64,000 nt of DNA from Actinomadura sp. NAK00032 (GCF_013364275.1 NZ_CP054932.1:8618001-8682000); one strand, 5' to 3'; shown: positions 43,246 to 54,461, numbered from the stretch's first letter. The notes: generated by a model not told the origin, from the sequence alone. Numbers and translations are program-made.

Positions 43246-44572
43246 TGGTGACCTCCTCAGGAGGGGTTTCGATCGTGGCGGGCCGGGCCGGCTCGCGGAC
43301 GCGGCCGTGGTAGTGGGGCGCGTCCAGCGGCGGCACCGGGAACCCGCCCGCGGCCGGATCGGGGCGCGGCCCCTCCGCCGCGCCGGGGACGATCTCCTTG
43401 CCGTCGTCGCCGCCGCGGACCATCTCCCAGACCACCGTCGCGACCAGCACGACCGCGGCGGCCACCGCGGTGCCGATCGCGATCTGCTGCATGTCGTAGC
43501 CCTCGTTCTTGAAGGCGCGGATCGCGGCGACCAGCAGGATCCAGCCGAGCGAGACGGGGATCAGCACCTTCCAGCCGAGCTTCATCAGCTGGTCGTAGCG
43601 GACCCGCGGCAGCGTGCCGCGCAGCCAGATGAAGAAGAAGATGAACAGGAAGATCTTGATCAGGAACCACAGCACCGGCCACCAGCCGGAGTTGGCCCCG
43701 GCCCACACCGTGGAGATCGGGGCGGGGGCGCGCCAGCCGCCGAGGAACATCGTGGTGGCGAGCGCCGACAGCGTCGTGAGGTTGATGTACTCCGCGAGGA
43801 AGAACATCGCGAACTTCAGCGACGAGTACTCGGTGTGGAAGCCGCCGACGATCTCGCCCTCGCCCTCGGGGAGGTCGAACGGGATGCGGTTCGACTCGCC
43901 CATCATCGTGATCACGTAGATGATGAAGGACGGCGCCAGCAGCAGCACGAACCACTTGTCCTGCTGCGCCCCGACGATCTCCGAGGTGGACATCGACCCG
44001 GCGAACATGAACACCGCGACGAACGACAGCCCCATCGCGATCTCGTAGGAGATCATCTGCGCGGACGAGCGCAGCCCGCCGAGCAGCGAGTACGGCGACA
44101 TCGACGACCAGCCGGCCAGCACCACGCCGTAGATCCCCATCGACGACATCGCGAGGACCAGCAGGACCGCGACCGGGAGGTCGGTGCCCTGCAGCGCCGT
44201 CTGGTGCCCGAAGACCGACACCGTCGGCCCGAACGGGATGATGATGAACGAGATGAACGCCGGCACCGCGGCCATCACCGGCGCCAGGATGAACACGACC
44301 TTGTCCACCTGGCGGGGGACGATGTCCTCCTTCAGCGCCAGCTTGACGCCGTCGGCGAGGCCCTGCAGCAGGCCGAAGGGCCCGGCGCGGTTCGGGCCGA
44401 CGCGCAGCTGCATCCGGCCGATGACGCGCCGCTCGATCCACATCGTCAGCAGCACGGTCACCACGAGGAACGCGAAGATGACCAGGACCTTGCCGCCGAT
44501 CAGCCACCACGGGTCGTGCCCGAAGTCCTGCAGCGGCGGCTCGGCTTCCGGCGCCGCGGCGAGCGGGCTCAT
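43232..44572 (-). CDS. nuoH: NADH-quinone oxidoreductase subunit H
   Basis: This 446-residue quinone-chamber membrane subunit has RRVIGRMQLRVGPNRAGPFG near residue 52 and SLLGGLRSSAQMISYEIAMG, then PFDLPEGEGEIVGGFHTEYS. About 60 residues of hydrophilic tail follow the last helix. The ATG at 44572 overlaps the nuoG stop by 4 bp; the longer upstream frame is nuoG shadow. A second, shorter relative lies at 1-934. Confidence 0.95.
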   Translation of the reverse strand: MSPLAAAPEAEPPLQDFGHDPWWLIGGKVLVIFAFLVVTVLLTMWIERRVIGRMQLRVGPNRAGPFGLLQGLADGVKLALKEDIVPRQVDKVVFILAPVMAAVPAFISFIIIPFGPTVSVFGHQTALQGTDLPVAVLLVLAMSSMGIYGVVLAGWSSMSPYSLLGGLRSSAQMISYEIAMGLSFVAVFMFAGSMSTSEIVGAQQDKWFVLLLAPSFIIYVITMMGESNRIPFDLPEGEGEIVGGFHTEYSSLKFAMFFLAEYINLTTLSALATTMFLGGWRAPAPISTVWAGANSGWWPVLWFLIKIFLFIFFFIWLRGTLPRVRYDQLMKLGWKVLIPVSLGWILLVAAIRAFKNEGYDMQQIAIGTAVAAAVVLVATVVWEMVRGGDDGKEIVPGAAEGPRPDPAAGGFPVPPLDAPHYHGRVREPARPATIETPPEEVTSGTH

Positions 44573-47034
44573 TCGCCACCTCCCACGTTGCGCGCGGTGC
44601 CCGTGAGCACCCCGCTCGCGATCTTGACGACGCCGCCCGCGGCGGCGCCCAGATCCCGGTAGAGGGCGCAGCCGGCCGAGTTCGTCGGCAGCCACACCAC
44701 CCGGTCGGGCAGATCCGGGGTGATCTCCAGCGGCAGCGTCACCTCGCCGCGCGCCGCCGAGACCGTCACCGCGTCCGTCGCGCCGATCTCGGCGGCGGTC
44801 GCGGGCGACAGCCGGGCGACGGCCGCCTTGGCGGTGCCCGCGAGGAACGGCTCCCCGTCCTGGAGGCGGCCCCGGTCCAGCAGCAGCCGCCACGTCGCGA
44901 GCAGCGCCTCGCCCTGCTCGGGGTGCGGCGGCAGTTCCTGCGCCACGTTCGGCGCCTCCGGACGCTCACCGCGGTACGCGCCGAGCCCGGTCAGCTCGCG
45001 GCGCGCCGCGTCCGGGCCGGGCAGGCCGAGGTGGACGTCCATCTCGTCGGCGAGCGCGTCCAGCACCCGCAGGTCGGACATCCGCCCGGCCTGCTTCAGC
45101 ACGATGTCGAACGGGCGGCCGCGGCCCTCCCAGTCGACGAACGTCCCGGACTTCTCCGCGACGGCCGCGACCGGCAGCACCACGTCGGCGCGGTCGGTGA
45201 CCGCGCTCGGCCGCTGCTCCAGGCTCACCACGAACGGGGTCGCGTCGAGCGCCCGGAGCATCGCGTCCGGGTCGGGCAGGTCGTAGGGGTCGACGCCGCC
45301 GACGAGCAGCGCGCCCCGGCGGCCCTGCGCGGCCGCCGCGATGATGCCGGCGGTGTCCTCGCCCGGGCCCGCGGGCAGTTCCGCGACGCCCCAGGTGCGG
45401 GCGACCTCGGCCCGCGCGGCCGGGTCGGCGACGGGGCGGCCGATCGGCAGCAGCCCGGGCAGCGCCCCGGCCTCCACCGCGCCGCGCTCCCCGGCCCGGC
45501 GCGGCACCCACGCGAGCTTCGCGCCGGTCACCTGCGCCACCCGGACCGCCGAGGTCAGCGCCCCCGGGCTGGCGGCGAGCCGCTCGCCGACCAGGATCAC
45601 CGCGCCCGGCGTCTCCAGCAGCGTCCGGACGTCGGAGCGGGCGTCGTCCCCGATGAGGGAGCCGAGCGTCTCGGCCTCCGCGCCGGGCGCCGTCGGCAGC
45701 AGCATCCCGCCGACCTTGCCCAGCCCGCGGGTCGCGAACGGGGCGGCGGCGTACACCTTCAGGCCGCTCTTGCGGTACGCCTTGCGGAGCCGCAGGAAGA
45801 CGATCGGCGACTCCTCCTCCGGCTCGAAGCCGGCGAGCAGGACCGCGGGCGCCTTCTCCAGGTCGGCGTAGGACACCTCGATGGAGCGTCCCGCGACCGA
45901 CGCGGCGAGGAACCGCGACTCCTCGTCCGACAGCGGCCGGGCCCGGAAGTCGACGTCGTTGGTGCCGAGCGCGACCCGGGCGAACTTGGCGTAGGCGTAG
46001 GCGTCCTCAAGGGTGACGCGGCCGCCGGCCAGCACGCCCGCCGAGCCGCGCGCCGCCGCGAGGCCGCGCGCCGCGATCGTCAGCGCCTCCGGCCAGGACG
46101 CCGGCTCCAGCTCCCCGTCCTCGTTCCGGACGAGCGGCGTGGTGAGCCGGTCGGGCTGCCCGGCGTAGGTGAACGCCCAGCGGCCCTTGTCGCAGTTCCA
46201 CTCCTCGTTGACCTGCGGCTCGTCGCCGGCCAGCCGGCGGGTGACCTTCCCGCGCCGGTGGTCGGTGCGCAGCCCGCAGCCGGACGCGCAGTGCTCGCAG
46301 ACGCTCGGCTGCGACACGAGGTCGAACGGCCGGGACCGGAACCGGTACGCGGTGCCGGTGAGCGCTCCCACCGGGCAGATCTGCACGGTGTTGCCGGAGA
46401 AGTAGGAGTGGAACGGCCGGTCGTCGGCGACCGCGACCCGCTCCTTGGCGCCCCGCTCGAACAGGTCGATGAACGGGTCGCCGGCGATCTGCTCGGAGAA
46501 CCGCGTGCAGCGGGTGCACTGGATGCACCGCTCGCGGTCCAGCAGCACCTGGCTGGACAGCGGGATCGGCTTCGGCCAGGTGCGCTTGGTCTCCTGGAAC
46601 CGGGTCTCACCGCGCCCGTTCGACATCGCCTGGTTCTGCAGCGGGCACTCGCCGCCCTTGTCGCAGACCGGGCAGTCCAGCGGGTGGTTGATGAGCAGGA
46701 ACTCCATGATGCCGTGCTGGGCCTTGTCGGCCACCGGCGAGGTGAGCTGGGTCTTGACGACCATGCCCGGCATCACCGCGGTGGTGCAGGACGCCTGCGG
46801 CTTCGGCATCCCGCGGCCGTTGCCGGCGTCCGGGATCTCCACCAGGCACTGCCGGCACGCCCCGATCGGGTCGAGCAGCGGGTGCTCGCAGAACCGGGGG
46901 ATCTGGATGCCGAGCAGCTCGGCGGCCCGGATGATCAGCGTGCCCTTGGGCACCTCGATCTCGAAGCCGTCGATGGTGCAGGAGACCATCTCCACGGGCT
47001 TCTCCACCGCCGACTTGTCGTCGGTGACGGTCAC
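44569..47034 (-). CDS. nuoG: NADH-quinone oxidoreductase subunit G
   Basis: This 821-residue Fe-S subunit has a ferredoxin-type N-terminus (FCEHPLLDPIGACRQCLVEI for N1b), N5 as LDCPVCDKGGECP with the preceding His, N4 as ERCIQCTRCTRFSEQ with ICPVGAL, and the optional N7 cluster as CEHCASGC with the later NCDKGRW. A molybdopterin-oxidoreductase-like domain fills the rest without a visible cofactor site. GTG at 47034 overlaps the nuoF stop (GTGA). Confidence 0.95.
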   Translation of the reverse strand: MTVTDDKSAVEKPVEMVSCTIDGFEIEVPKGTLIIRAAELLGIQIPRFCEHPLLDPIGACRQCLVEIPDAGNGRGMPKPQASCTTAVMPGMVVKTQLTSPVADKAQHGIMEFLLINHPLDCPVCDKGGECPLQNQAMSNGRGETRFQETKRTWPKPIPLSSQVLLDRERCIQCTRCTRFSEQIAGDPFIDLFERGAKERVAVADDRPFHSYFSGNTVQICPVGALTGTAYRFRSRPFDLVSQPSVCEHCASGCGLRTDHRRGKVTRRLAGDEPQVNEEWNCDKGRWAFTYAGQPDRLTTPLVRNEDGELEPASWPEALTIAARGLAAARGSAGVLAGGRVTLEDAYAYAKFARVALGTNDVDFRARPLSDEESRFLAASVAGRSIEVSYADLEKAPAVLLAGFEPEEESPIVFLRLRKAYRKSGLKVYAAAPFATRGLGKVGGMLLPTAPGAEAETLGSLIGDDARSDVRTLLETPGAVILVGERLAASPGALTSAVRVAQVTGAKLAWVPRRAGERGAVEAGALPGLLPIGRPVADPAARAEVARTWGVAELPAGPGEDTAGIIAAAAQGRRGALLVGGVDPYDLPDPDAMLRALDATPFVVSLEQRPSAVTDRADVVLPVAAVAEKSGTFVDWEGRGRPFDIVLKQAGRMSDLRVLDALADEMDVHLGLPGPDAARRELTGLGAYRGERPEAPNVAQELPPHPEQGEALLATWRLLLDRGRLQDGEPFLAGTAKAAVARLSPATAAEIGATDAVTVSAARGEVTLPLEITPDLPDRVVWLPTNSAGCALYRDLGAAAGGVVKIASGVLTGTARNVGGGE

Positions 47035-48329
47035 TTGGCACCTCCCCAGAGGGTGGACTTGGCCGGGTCGAACGGGCAGCCGCCCTGCTCGAAGTGCTGG
47101 AGGTACTCGTCCCGGAACAGCTTGATCGACGACACGACCGGGCTGGTCGCGCCGTCGCCGAGGGCGCAGAACGCGCGGCCGAGGATGTTGTCGGAGATGT
47201 CCAGCAGGGTCTCCAGGTCCTCCTCGGTGCCGTCGCCCGCCTCCAGCCGCTTGAGCATGAGCTTGTACCAGTAGGTGCCCTCGCGGCACGGCGTGCACTT
47301 GCCGCACGATTCGTGCGCGTAGAACTCCGACCAGCGCAGCACCGCCCGGACGACGCAGGTCGTCTCGTCGAAGATCTGCAGCGCCCGGGTGCCGAGCATG
47401 GACCCGGCGGCGCCGACGGACTCGAAGTCCAGCGGCACGTCCAGGTGCTCCTCGGTGAAGATCGGGGTGGACGACCCGCCGGGCGTCCAGAACTTCAGCC
47501 GGTGGCCCTCCCGGATGCCGCCCGACATCTCGAGCAGCTCCCGCAGCGTGATGCCGAGCGGCGCCTCGTACTGGCCGGGCCGCGTGACGTGCCCGGACAG
47601 CGAGAAGATCCCGAAGCCCTGCGACTTCTCGGTGCCCATCGAGGCGAACCATTCCGGCCCGTTCTCGACGATCGCGGGAACCGAGGAGATCGACTCGACG
47701 TTGTTGATGACAGTCGGGCCGCCGTACAGGCCCGCGACCGCCGGGAAGGGAGGCTTCAGCCTGGGCTGGCCGCGGAACCCCTCGAGGGAGTCCAGCAGCG
47801 CCGTCTCCTCGCCGCAGATGTAGGCGCCGGCGCCGGTGTGCACGACCACCTCGAGGTCGTAGCCGGACCCGAGGATGTCCTTGCCGATGTAGCCGGCCTC
47901 GTACGCCTCCGCCACCGCCTGCTGGAGGCGGCGGATGACGTGCAGGACCTCGCCGCGCACGTAGATGAACGCGTGGCTCGACTTGATCGCGTACGCGCTG
48001 ATGATGACGCCCTCGACGAGGACGTGCGGGTTCGCCATCATCAGCGGGATGTCCTTGCACGTGCCCGGCTCGGACTCGTCGGCGTTGACGACGAGGTAGC
48101 GCGGGTTCGGGCTGGAGGGCGGCAGGAAGCCCCACTTCATCCCGGTGGGGAACCCTGCGCCGCCGCGGCCGCGCAGGCCGGAGTCCTTGACCGCCTGGAC
48201 GATCTCGTCCGGCTCCATCCGCAGCGCCTTGCGCAGCGCGCCGTAGCCGCCGTCGCGCTCGTAGCCCGCCCGGGTGAAGGAGTCGGCGCGGTCCCAGTTC
48301 TTCGTGAGGACGGGGGTCAGCGTGGTCAC
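47031..48329 (-). CDS. nuoF: NADH-quinone oxidoreductase subunit F
   Basis: This 432-residue NADH- and FMN-binding subunit has the nucleotide site GLRGRGGAGFPTGMKW (51-66), the FMN region GAGAYICGEETALLDSLEG, and N3 cluster ligands SCGKCTPCREGTYW plus the later Cys in GRAFCALGDG. The GTG start at 48329 overlaps the nuoE stop (GTGA). Presence of E-F-G shows this main complex uses NADH. Confidence 0.96.
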   Translation of the reverse strand: MTTLTPVLTKNWDRADSFTRAGYERDGGYGALRKALRMEPDEIVQAVKDSGLRGRGGAGFPTGMKWGFLPPSSPNPRYLVVNADESEPGTCKDIPLMMANPHVLVEGVIISAYAIKSSHAFIYVRGEVLHVIRRLQQAVAEAYEAGYIGKDILGSGYDLEVVVHTGAGAYICGEETALLDSLEGFRGQPRLKPPFPAVAGLYGGPTVINNVESISSVPAIVENGPEWFASMGTEKSQGFGIFSLSGHVTRPGQYEAPLGITLRELLEMSGGIREGHRLKFWTPGGSSTPIFTEEHLDVPLDFESVGAAGSMLGTRALQIFDETTCVVRAVLRWSEFYAHESCGKCTPCREGTYWYKLMLKRLEAGDGTEEDLETLLDISDNILGRAFCALGDGATSPVVSSIKLFRDEYLQHFEQGGCPFDPAKSTLWGGAK

Positions 48330-49101
48330 TTGTTCCGTCCCTCCTGGCTGCCGGGCTTGGCCTCGCCCGGAACCGGCTTGCCGGGCTCGTGCGGCGGCTC
48401 GGCGATCTGCTCGGGCTTGACCGGCTCGTCCGGCCGCTCGCGATCGGCGTCGGTGGACGGCGCCGCCCACCCGCGCTCGTGCGCGAGCTTCAGGCCGACC
48501 AGTGACTCCGGCCCGGCCGAGACGCCCTCGCCGGCGAGGCCGTCGGGGAACCCGGCGAGCACCCGGGACGCCTCCCGCCAGGTGGCGAGGCGGTTCGGCC
48601 CGCGTGAAGGAAGCACTTCCTTACCGAGCCGCAGGTCGTCCACGAGCTGCTTGGCCTTCGCGGGAGTCATGTTGTCGAAGAACTCCCAGTTGACCATCAC
48701 CACCGGGGCGAAGTCGCAGGCCGCGTTGCACTCGACCCGCTCCAGGCTGATCTTGCCGTCCGGGGTGGCCTCGTCGTGGCCGACGCCGGTGTGCTCGCTC
48801 AGCTCGTCCCAGATCTGGTCGCCGCCCATGATCGCGCACAGCGTGTTGGTGCAGACGCCGACGTGGTAGTCGCCGACCGGCTCCCGCTTGTACTGCGTGT
48901 AGAACGTGACGACGCCCATCACCTGCGCGGGCGTGATGCCGAGCATCTCGGCGCAGAACTCCACGCCGTGCTGGGTGACGTGGCCGTCGACCGACTGCAC
49001 CAGGTGCAGCATCGGCAGCAGTGCCGACCGGGGCCGCGGGTACCGGCCGATGATCTCCTTGGCGTCCCGCTCCAGCCGCTCGCGCACCTCGGGTTCGTAC
49101 G

Positions 49102-49105
<4 letters not shown>
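48326..49105 (-). CDS. nuoE: NADH-quinone oxidoreductase subunit E with disordered tail
   Basis: This 259-residue protein carries the N1a [2Fe-2S] cluster on Cys85, Cys90, Cys126 and Cys130 (VCTNTLC and ECNAAC). Residues 1-175 are the thioredoxin-like domain. The remaining 85 residues form a Pro/Glu-rich tail not needed for the fold, similar in style to the tail on the second NuoB. ATG 49105 overlaps the nuoD stop by 4 bp. Confidence 0.95.
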
Positions 49106-50447
<1,342 letters not shown>

Positions 50448-50451
<4 letters not shown>

Positions 50452-51194
50452 GTGTACGACCGCCTTTCGTCCGGCGGCGGGATCTCCGCTCCTCGGTACT
50501 CGACGGGGATGCCGCCCAGGGGGTAGTCCTTGCGCTGCGGGTGCCCCACCCAGTCGTCGGGCATCTCGATGCGCGTCAGCGCCGGATGGCCGTCGAAGAC
50601 GATCCCGAAGAAGTCGTAGGTCTCGCGCTCGTGCCAGTCGCTCGTCGGGTAGACCGGGACGAGCGAGGGGATGTGCGGGTCGGCGTCGGGGCAGCTCGCC
50701 TCCAGCCGGACCCGCCGGTTGTGCGTGATCGACAGCAGGTGCACGACCGCGTGCAGCTCGGCGCCCTCGTCCTTCGGGTAGTGCACGCCGGACACGCCCG
50801 AGCACAGCTCGAAGCGCAGCGACGGCTCGTCCCGCATGGTCGTGGCGACCGTGCGCAGGTGCTCGCGCTTGACGTGGAAGGTCAGCTCGCCGCGGTGCAC
50901 GACGACCCGCTCGATCGCGTCCCCGAAGTCCGGGTAGGCGCGTTCCAGTTCGTCGGCGATGTCGTCGAACTCGCCGCGCTCGGCCGCGCCGCCGGGCCCG
51001 CCGTAGGGGCGCGGCGCCGACACCTTCGGGCTCTGCCGGACGACCAGCCCGCCGTAGCCGGAGGTGTCGCCGGTGGTCTTCGCGCCGAACATGCCCTTGC
51101 GGGCGATCGGCTGCTCCCGGCGCTCCTCCTCGGTCTGCGCGGGAAGCTGGTCGGCGGCCTGCTCCGCCTTCTGCTCGGGGTGCTCAGAACTCAT
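50448..51194 (-). CDS. nuoC: NADH-quinone oxidoreductase subunit C
   Basis: This 248-residue peripheral subunit has the signature HERETYDFFGIVFDGHPALT then GHPQRKDYPLGG near residues 193-226. The first 75 residues are a charged extension (KAEQAADQLPAQTEEERREQ) absent from the second copy. The ATG directly follows the nuoB stop (TAGATG). Confidence 0.95.
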
Positions 51195-51740
51195 CTAGGC
51201 CCCCTGACCAAGGAGCGGAAGCTGGCGGCGCTTCGCCTCTTCCAGCTCGGCGATCTGCTTCTGCCGCTGCGGCCCGAGCTTGGTGTTCTGGATCTTGTCG
51301 TGCAGCTTCAGGATCGCGTCCAGCAGCATCTCCGGCCTCGGCGGGCAGCCCGGCAGGTAGATGTCGACCGGGACGATGTGGTCCACGCCCTGCACGATCG
51401 CGTAGTTGTTGAACATGCCGCCGGACGAGGCGCACACGCCCATCGCGATGACCCACTTCGGCTCGGTCATCTGGTCGTAGATCTGCCGCAGCACCGGGGC
51501 CATCTTCTGGCTCACCCGGCCCGCGACGATCATCAGGTCGGCCTGCCGCGGCGTCGCCGAGGCACGCTCCATCCCCCACCGGGAGAAGTCGTGCCGGGGG
51601 TCGCCGGTGGCCATCATCTCGATCGCGCAGCACGCGAGGCCGAACGTCGCCGGCCACACCGAGCTCTTGCGCGCCCATCCCGCGACCTGCTCGACCGTCG
51701 TCAGCAGGAACCCGCTCGGGAGTTTCTCCTCTAGACCCAT
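51195..51740 (-). CDS. nuoB: NADH-quinone oxidoreductase subunit B
   Basis: This 181-residue N2-cluster subunit has Cys37-Cys38 (FGLACCAIEM), Cys103 (MGVCASSGG) and Cys132 (LPGCPPRPE). The start ATG 51740 sits just after the nuoA stop. It is the standard length, unlike the 316-residue copy at 1475-2425. Confidence 0.96.
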   Translation of the reverse strand: MGLEEKLPSGFLLTTVEQVAGWARKSSVWPATFGLACCAIEMMATGDPRHDFSRWGMERASATPRQADLMIVAGRVSQKMAPVLRQIYDQMTEPKWVIAMGVCASSGGMFNNYAIVQGVDHIVPVDIYLPGCPPRPEMLLDAILKLHDKIQNTKLGPQRQKQIAELEEAKRRQLPLLGQGA

Positions 51741-51741
51741 C

Positions 51742-52101
51742 TCAGTCCCACTCCAGACCGCCGCGCCGCCAGATGTAGGCGTACGCCACGAGCACGGTGA
51801 CGATGAAGAGGACCATCTCGACAAGGCCGAACAGCCCCATCCGGTCGAACGCGACCGCCCAGGGGTAAAGGAAGATGATCTCAATGTCGAAGACGATGAA
51901 CAGCATCGCCGTCAGGTAGTACTTGATCGGAAAACGCCCGCCGCCGACCGGCTGCGGAGTCGGCTCGATGCCGCACTCGTAGGCGTCCAGCCGGGCGCGG
52001 TTCCACCGCTTCGGCCCGGTCATCGAGGCCATCAGCACCGAGCCCGCCGCGAAGGCGAAGGCGAGCACCCCGAGCACGATGATCGGAATATAGAGATCCA
52101 T
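51742..52101 (-). CDS. nuoA: NADH-quinone oxidoreductase subunit A
   Basis: This 119-residue three-helix subunit has RLDAYECGIEPTPQPVGGGR and KYYLTAMLFIVFDIEIIFLY. It is first in the 14-gene nuo operon. A possible -10 (TAGGGT, complement of 52164-52169) lies upstream with no clear -35, and a CGTAC/GTACG hairpin lies in the leader. The menJ gene ends 182 bp upstream on the same strand, so read-through from the Rex-controlled promoter is also possible. Confidence 0.96.
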   Translation of the reverse strand: MDLYIPIIVLGVLAFAFAAGSVLMASMTGPKRWNRARLDAYECGIEPTPQPVGGGRFPIKYYLTAMLFIVFDIEIIFLYPWAVAFDRMGLFGLVEMVLFIVTVLVAYAYIWRRGGLEWD

Positions 52102-52282
52102 GCCTCTACGACCTCTCCTCGGGACGTACGACGTTGTACGGGACGGGCCGCCGGCGACCCGCCACCCTAACCAAGGTGATCAATAGCGCTCCCCTCAGGG
52201 GCTCGGGTACTGCACTGTAGTCCGCTCACCTGCGGAAGCTTCAATTCGATCAGCTCGATCAGGAGCGTCGTACGGGGTCCGC

Positions 52283-53539
52283 TCATGCCGCCGGCGCCAC
52301 CTTCTGCATCGCGTTGATGACCCGGTCCATCGCGTCCCCGCCCTTGGGGTCGGTCAGGTTGGCCAGGAGCTTGAGCGTGAAGCGCATCAGCGTCGGGTGC
52401 GGCAGGCCGTGCGAGGTCAGGAACTTCATGACGCGCGGGTCGCCGATCGCCTGCACGAAGACGCGGGCGAGGGTGAAGTAGCCGCCGTGCTCGTCCTTCA
52501 GGATGCGCGGGTACTCGTAGAGGGTGCGCTCGCGCTGCGCCGGGGTGCGGCGGGCGAGCGCCTGCACCATGATGTCGGCGGCCAGCCGGCCGGACTCCAG
52601 CGCGTAGTCGATGCCCTCGCCGTTGAACGGGTTGATCATGCCGCCGGCGTCGCCGACGAGCAGCATGCCGCGGGTGTAGTGCGGCTGCCGGTTGAAGCCC
52701 ATCGGCAGCGCCGCACCGCGGATCTTGGAGGCGGCGTGCTCCTCGTCGAACTGCCAGTCCTCGGGCATCTGCGCGCACCAGCGCTTCAGCATGCCCCGGT
52801 AGTCGACGTTCTGGAACGCCTTGCTGGTGTTGAGCAGGCCGAGACCGACGTTGGACGTCCCGTCGCCGACGCCGAACACCCAGCCGTAGCCGGGCAGCAG
52901 GCGCTCGCCGTCCCACAGTTCGAGCCACGCCTCCATGAAGTCGTCGTCGTGGCGCGGCGTCTGGAAGTAGCGGCGGACGGCGACGCCCATCGGGCGGTCC
53001 TCGCGGCGCCGCAGCCCCATGGCGAGCGACAGCCGGGTCGAGTTGCCGTCGGCGGCGACGACGAGCGGCGCGCGGAACTCCAGCTCCTCGCCGTCGAGGA
53101 CGGCGGTGACGCCGATGATGCGGTCGGTGCGCTCGTCCAGGATGGGGCCGGTCACGTTGCAGCCCTGCAGCAGCCGCGCGCCGGCCTTCGCGGCGTGCTC
53201 GGCGAGCAGCTGGTCGAGGTCGGTGCGCTTGCGGACGAGCCCGAAGTCGGGGAAGGACGCGAGCTCGGGCCAGGGCAGTTCGACCTTGACGCCGCCGCCG
53301 TAGATGCGCAGCCCCCGGTTGCGTCCCCAGCCGGGGTCGTTGATGTCGACGCCCATGCCGATCAGGGCGCGGACGGCGCGGGGGGTGAGGCCGTCGCCGC
53401 AGATCTTGTCCCGCGGGAAGGTGGCCTTCTCCAGCAGGTACACGTCCAGGCCGGCCTGCGCCAACCAGTAGGCGGTCGACGATCCGGCGGGGCCTGCCCC
53501 GACGACGATCACGTCCGCGTGTCGGGTGGAGTCGGTCAC
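52283..53539 (-). CDS. menJ: Menaquinone reductase MenJ (geranylgeranyl reductase family)
   Basis: This 418-residue FAD enzyme of the geranylgeranyl reductase family has the dinucleotide site DVIVVGAGPAGSSTAYWLAQ (9-28) and the second FAD motif LLVGDAGGMINPFNGEGIDY. In Mycobacterium the homologue MenJ saturates one isoprene unit of menaquinone. The neighbours menG, nuo and a long-chain prenyl synthase support that role over chlorophyll- or lipid-type reduction. A perfect Rex-like site lies 24 bp before the start, within the leader of a TAGACT -10 promoter (complement of 53596-53601). Confidence 0.9.
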   Translation of the reverse strand: MTDSTRHADVIVVGAGPAGSSTAYWLAQAGLDVYLLEKATFPRDKICGDGLTPRAVRALIGMGVDINDPGWGRNRGLRIYGGGVKVELPWPELASFPDFGLVRKRTDLDQLLAEHAAKAGARLLQGCNVTGPILDERTDRIIGVTAVLDGEELEFRAPLVVAADGNSTRLSLAMGLRRREDRPMGVAVRRYFQTPRHDDDFMEAWLELWDGERLLPGYGWVFGVGDGTSNVGLGLLNTSKAFQNVDYRGMLKRWCAQMPEDWQFDEEHAASKIRGAALPMGFNRQPHYTRGMLLVGDAGGMINPFNGEGIDYALESGRLAADIMVQALARRTPAQRERTLYEYPRILKDEHGGYFTLARVFVQAIGDPRVMKFLTSHGLPHPTLMRFTLKLLANLTDPKGGDAMDRVINAMQKVAPAA

Positions 53540-53563
53540 GGCGTTCCTCTTCAGCTCGTTCGC

Positions 53564-53581
53564 TTGTGAAGCACTTCACAA
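53564..53581. promoter_or_regulatory. Rex-type redox operator upstream of menJ
   Basis: TTGTGAAGCACTTCACAA fits the Rex consensus TTGTGAA-N4-TTCACAA exactly; with flanks it is a 9-bp inverted repeat with 2-bp spacer (53563-53582). It lies roughly 8-25 bases downstream of the start expected from the -10 at 53596-53601, a repressor position. Rex releases DNA when NADH/NAD+ rises. Confidence 0.85.
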
Positions 53582-53675
53582 GGATCCGACAGGGGAGTCT
53601 ATTCCTTTATCACGACTGGTGGGTACTTCTGGGTCGGTCTGACTTTGGACCGGTCCGAACCGCCCGCCGCCGCGA

Positions 53676-54377
53676 TCAGCCGGGATTGACCGCGTGGTGC
53701 ATCGCGGCCACCCCGAACGTGAGGTCGCGCCACCGCACCGCGTCCCAGCCGGCGTCCTGGATGAGCCGCGCCAGCCCCGCCTGGTCGGGCCAGGCGAGCG
53801 TCGACTCGGCGAGGTAGCGGTAGGAGTCGGGATTGGAGCTGACCCGCGCCAGCAGCGGCAGCCCGTACTTCAGGTGCGCCTTGTGGCCGAGCGCCAGCAG
53901 CGCGTTCGGGGGGTGGCTCACCTCGCACACCAGCAGCCGCCCGCCCGGCCGCGCGACCCGGCGCAGCTCGCGCAGCGCCCTCACGGTGTCGGCGACGTTG
54001 CGCAGCCCGAACGAGATCGTGACGGCGTCGAACGAGCCGTCCGCGAACGGGAGCGCCAGCGCGTCCCCGGCCACGAAGCTCAGACCCCGCACGCCCTCCT
54101 GCCGGCGCGTCCCGACGCGCAGCATCCCGAGGGAGAAGTCGCACGCCACCGTGTCGGCGCCCGCCTCGGCGAACGGCACCGAGGACGTGCCCGTCCCCGC
54201 CGCGAGGTCGAGGATCCGCTCGCCCGGCCGCGCGTCCAGCGCCCGCACGGCCTCGTGCCGCCACCGCCGGTCCTGCCCGCCGGTCATCAGCGTGTTCAGC
54301 AGGTCGTACCGCTCGGCGGTGCCGTCGAACATCGCCGCGACATCGGCGGGCTGCTTGTCAAGAGAGGCGCGGGTCAT
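53676..54377 (-). CDS. menG: Demethylmenaquinone methyltransferase MenG (UbiE family)
   Basis: This 233-residue class I SAM methyltransferase performs the last step of menaquinone ring synthesis. The SAM motif is ILDLAAGTGTSSVPFAEAGA; family segments include MFDGTAERYDLLNTLMTGGQ, SFGLRNVADTVRALRELRRV and the C-terminal region GVAAMHHAVNPG. It ends 136 bp upstream of menJ on the same strand. Confidence 0.94.
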   Translation of the reverse strand: MTRASLDKQPADVAAMFDGTAERYDLLNTLMTGGQDRRWRHEAVRALDARPGERILDLAAGTGTSSVPFAEAGADTVACDFSLGMLRVGTRRQEGVRGLSFVAGDALALPFADGSFDAVTISFGLRNVADTVRALRELRRVARPGGRLLVCEVSHPPNALLALGHKAHLKYGLPLLARVSSNPDSYRYLAESTLAWPDQAGLARLIQDAGWDAVRWRDLTFGVAAMHHAVNPG

Positions 54378-54461
54378 GCCCCCAGCCTAGGACTGCCCGG
54401 ACCCGTGCGCGCCCGTGGTCCCCCTGGTTCGCCTACGGGCGCGACGGCCCGGCGGGAGGGG

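Noticed and set aside
52242..52259. TCGATCAG direct repeats as a regulatory element for nuoA
   Set aside because: Two 8-bp copies partly overlap the end of the menJ region and no promoter is placed to use them; too weak to call.
53647..53656. GGACCGGTCC palindrome as a second operator for menJ
   Set aside because: It is a 10-bp self-complementary GC-rich word, expected by chance at this base composition, and lies just after the menG stop where it may only add to termination.
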